Source: Cladocopium goreaui (lineage: Eukaryota; Sar; Dinophyceae; Suessiales; Symbiodiniaceae). Taken from it: a stretch of 64,000 bases of DNA. Below, one piece after another: positions 61,960 through 64,000 of this stretch. The DNA lies in NCBI GenBank assembly GCA_947184155.2, contig CAMXCT020001114.1:702971-766970 (forward strand), given 5' to 3'. The notes below the pieces were generated by a model. It worked only from the letters and a program-made list of their open reading frames with translations, did not search any database and was not told the DNA's origin. Position 1 is the first letter of the stretch. The number at the start of each line of letters is the position of its first letter. The translations under genes and the position numbers were made by a program.

Positions 61960-62335
61960 GGGACGATAATGGGGTATATATCTCTATAGATATCTGGATA
62001 ATATGGATAATAGATATATTTAGATATTTGTAAACATGATAATATGGTAAATATCTATTATATAATATACATATATATATATAATATGATATAATATGTA
62101 TGTATATATATATAGGATATGTTAAGCAACTATAAATGGAGATATCTATAGATATCTGGAAAAATATGTAATAACTCACCAACCTGAAATGTTGAAGCAT
62201 TTGGGGATGATTCCCTTTACTAATCATCATTCCCATAGTGATGTCTCTCTCTCTCTCTCTCGGTCGAGATGAATCATCCTGATCAATGGGTTTCCTAAGG
62301 CCCAGCCATAGGAAAATAAATGGATCTTGCAAAAA
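61960..62335. other. AT-rich with a GGGTAAATT-family relic
   Basis: ATATCTATAGATATCTGG repeats; relic TCACCAACCTGAAATGTTGA and TTTGGGGATGATTCCC at 62,180-62,240; a (CT)n run near 62,245. Confidence 0.5.
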
Positions 62336-62343
62336 CAAACATA

Positions 62344-62445
62344 CCCTCTGGTAAACGTTTACATAACTATGGAAAATCACCATTTTTAATGGTAAAATAC
62401 ACTATAAATGGCCATTTTCAATAGCTATGTTTGTTTACCAGAGGG
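62344..62445. mobile_element. TA/CCCTCTGG palindromic element, near-twin of 57.6 kb
   Basis: 102 bp with TA on each side. Differs from 57,589-57,690 at about 6-7 positions by eye. Immediately followed by half of a GGTTGGTGG-family element (TTGGTGGTTTCAACCCCTCT). Confidence 0.8.
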
Positions 62446-62739
62446 TATCTGCTTGGTGGTTTCAACCCCTCTGAAAAATATGAGTTCGTCAGTTGAACCA
62501 GCAAACAAACATATGGGCGTGTTCGAAGTCATAGGGGCAAAATCATACGTAGCATTCTTGGGTAAATTCTATAGCACAACATTTTTTGGGGTACCCCAAT
62601 TGAGCTGGATGACATATAATAAAAGCACTAGCCATGCGTGGTGGCGGTCTGGTGAGGTCATGATATTTCACCAAACACTGTGGTATTATAAATGTAGGTA
62701 GATTATTATCTGGGTAAAATATAATAACTGGGTAAATTA

Positions 62740-62870
62740 CTATATATATATATATATATAGATGGGTAAATTGTAATAATTCACTAACCTGAAACGTTGG
62801 GCTATTTTGGGATAATTCCCCTTACTATCATTCCAGTGAGGGAGAACAGTGAGGTCGTTAGAATTTATCC
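62740..62870. mobile_element. GGGTAAATT-family copy
   Basis: TA run, then GGGTAAATTGTAATAATTCA, CTAACCTGAAACGTTGGGCT, ATTCCAGTGAGGGAGAACAG and GAATTTATCCAGA. Ends inverted. Confidence 0.55.
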
Positions 62871-62891
62871 AGATAAATCATCATAATTTAT

Positions 62892-62972
62892 AATCAAACT
62901 ACTCCAGGAACAAGCTACCGTTGTCATCATCAAGGGCAGTAGATCCGAAACGACCATTTGAATTTGCCTGGA
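62892..62972 (-). CDS. Short exon, acidic
   Basis: Acceptor CCATTTCCAG. Reads ANSNGRFGSTALDDDNGSLF then LE before TAG. Either a gene's last exon or one leaving at CCTG|GAGTAG (GA donor). Confidence 0.42.
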
Positions 62973-63174
62973 AATGGGTTATTATATGGAGAATCTATAT
63001 ACCTCCAAATGTATGGGAATGATGTGTCAAGCCAGTGGATTTTTGGGTTTCCCTAATCTTAAGACAAACATTAAAAACAAAAACACATGTGGTTGCATAA
63101 ATATGCATAAATCATAAAACCATGACCATGGGCATCATGGGAATGTAAAAACTACAAAAAAAAGTGCAAAGCTA

Positions 63175-63255
63175 CCAACAATGATGGTCTTTTGACGTCC
63201 ACGTTCACAAAGAAAACAGTCGCCTGTTTGGACCAGAAGACTCATGGATTTGTCT
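63175..63255 (-). CDS. Short exon after a GTTCAG acceptor
   Basis: Minus after CCCCATGTTCAG reads DKSMSLLVQTGDCFLCERGR. The acceptor belongs to a degraded GTCTGAAAATAG-family copy (63,248-63,322). Confidence 0.35.
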
Positions 63256-63394
63256 GAACATGGGGTTCACCCAACTCCCATGGATTCTCCGTGATTCTCA
63301 ACATGTTCCCATTTTCAGACAGATTAAACAGCCAAAGTTTGGGGGCGGCACACCCCATTCTCAAAGAAATCGACATGTTCCCATGGCTACCGAC

Positions 63395-63550
63395 CCCCAC
63401 TGCCAAAGGCTTCCAAGGTTTCCAAGGGCTGCCAAGGGGCTGTATGCTCCGAGCGAGTTACCATCTCTTTCTCGGCGATTTCCGCCATCTTTGCGCGCTG
63501 ATCACCTGGAGGATATGGAAAACCGAGCGATTTCCTTACGAAATGATCCA
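63395..63550 (-). CDS. Exon, helical
   Basis: Minus frame reads DQRAKMAEIAEKEMVTRSEH then TAPWQPLETLEAFGSGG. GC-richer; helix then linker. Other frames open on plus. Confidence 0.4.
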
Positions 63551-63657
63551 AAAATGCTGGGTTTTCCAGATGGTTTTGTGAATTCGCTGGGGGGCAGTGT
63601 AATGCAATACTCACTATATAACATTAAATAAAGCTGCTTGCTAAATCCATCTAAATC

Positions 63658-63868
63658 ATTCTAAATCCGTATTTTGGAAGATACCAACCCAACAGGTCCA
63701 CGCTTGCTCATGCACCCAAGTTGAGGTTGATGGTGGCCTGATGTGGGTTTGCCCATAAATGCAGTCTGCCCCAACATTGTTGTAGGTAAATGACACTCCG
63801 TTCAATTTTTGCGAGGATACCCTCTTTTGGAACCCATGTTGTCGACCCACGTGCGCTTGTCGCTTACC
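63658..63868 (-). CDS. Exon, unknown
   Basis: Minus frame of about 70 codons: KRQAHVGRQHGFQKRVSSQK then LNGVSFTYNNVGADCIYGQT and RPPSTSTWVHEQAWTCWV. The ATG at 63,871 could be a start but the frame is not clearly closed upstream. Probably the 5'-most exon visible. Confidence 0.42.
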
Positions 63869-64000
63869 CAATCAAAATTCAGAAAATATTGGGAAACCAT
63901 ATAATGATATCCCTTTGGGAAACCAAAATATTGGAAAATAATCCCATAGCTAAATATATTCAGAAAATATTTGGATATCTAAAAAACCACCCACCCTGGG

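Noticed and set aside
1..64000. Dinoflagellate spliced-leader relics, tRNA, rRNA or snRNA genes
   Set aside because: I looked for CCGTAGCCATTTTGGCTCAA and cloverleaf-like patterns and saw none; a covariance search could still find some.

Overview
The window looks like nuclear DNA of a dinoflagellate, most probably in or near Symbiodiniaceae. I infer this from short exons separated by long repeat-rich introns, GC 5' splice sites beside GT ones, exon-like segments almost all on the minus strand (dinoflagellate genes run in long one-way arrays), and a tandem-repeat family whose translated motif (e.g. MCFAPQRRAIFH) I recall from predicted Symbiodiniaceae proteins. No prokaryotic operon, tRNA, rRNA or CRISPR array was seen. 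Gene models are hand-made from reading frames, splice signals and phase. Exon edges are exact only where the entry says so; elsewhere they are within about 10-40 bases.

Layout (genes read right to left). 58.6-64 kb: scattered unassigned minus-strand exons. 57.3-58.4 kb: a possible signal-peptide start exon and three exons whose splice phases agree. 52.2-57.2 kb: unassigned exons, some membrane-like. 45.0-52.0 kb: the best-supported gene, a multi-exon membrane protein resembling a major facilitator superfamily (MFS) transporter, with five or six phase-matched junctions and a 28-nt micro-exon. 33-45 kb: weaker exons and two unusual tandem arrays. 1.5-33.6 kb: many minus-strand exons, strongly coiled-coil in type, plus a ~650-bp exon with a Cys/His cluster and an IQ-like motif (13.6-14.2 kb); these may belong to one very large coiled-coil gene or to several. 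0.3-0.85 kb holds plus-strand candidates.

The main unusual feature is several families of ~100-bp palindromic inverted-repeat elements scattered through the introns. One family is flanked by TA and starts CCCTCTGGTAA or CCCTCTGGTTA. Its ends carry a GT donor and an AG acceptor, and because the element is palindromic both orientations offer them. In several places the exon reading frame runs into the element and resumes in phase at its other end, as expected of introner elements (transposons that create introns). A second family (GTTTGTCTGAAAATAG ends) does the same at 1.9-2.0 kb. Other large repeats are a 1.6-2.2 kb composite element present twice, simple-sequence deserts, and a TG-rich array that is open in all three minus-strand frames.
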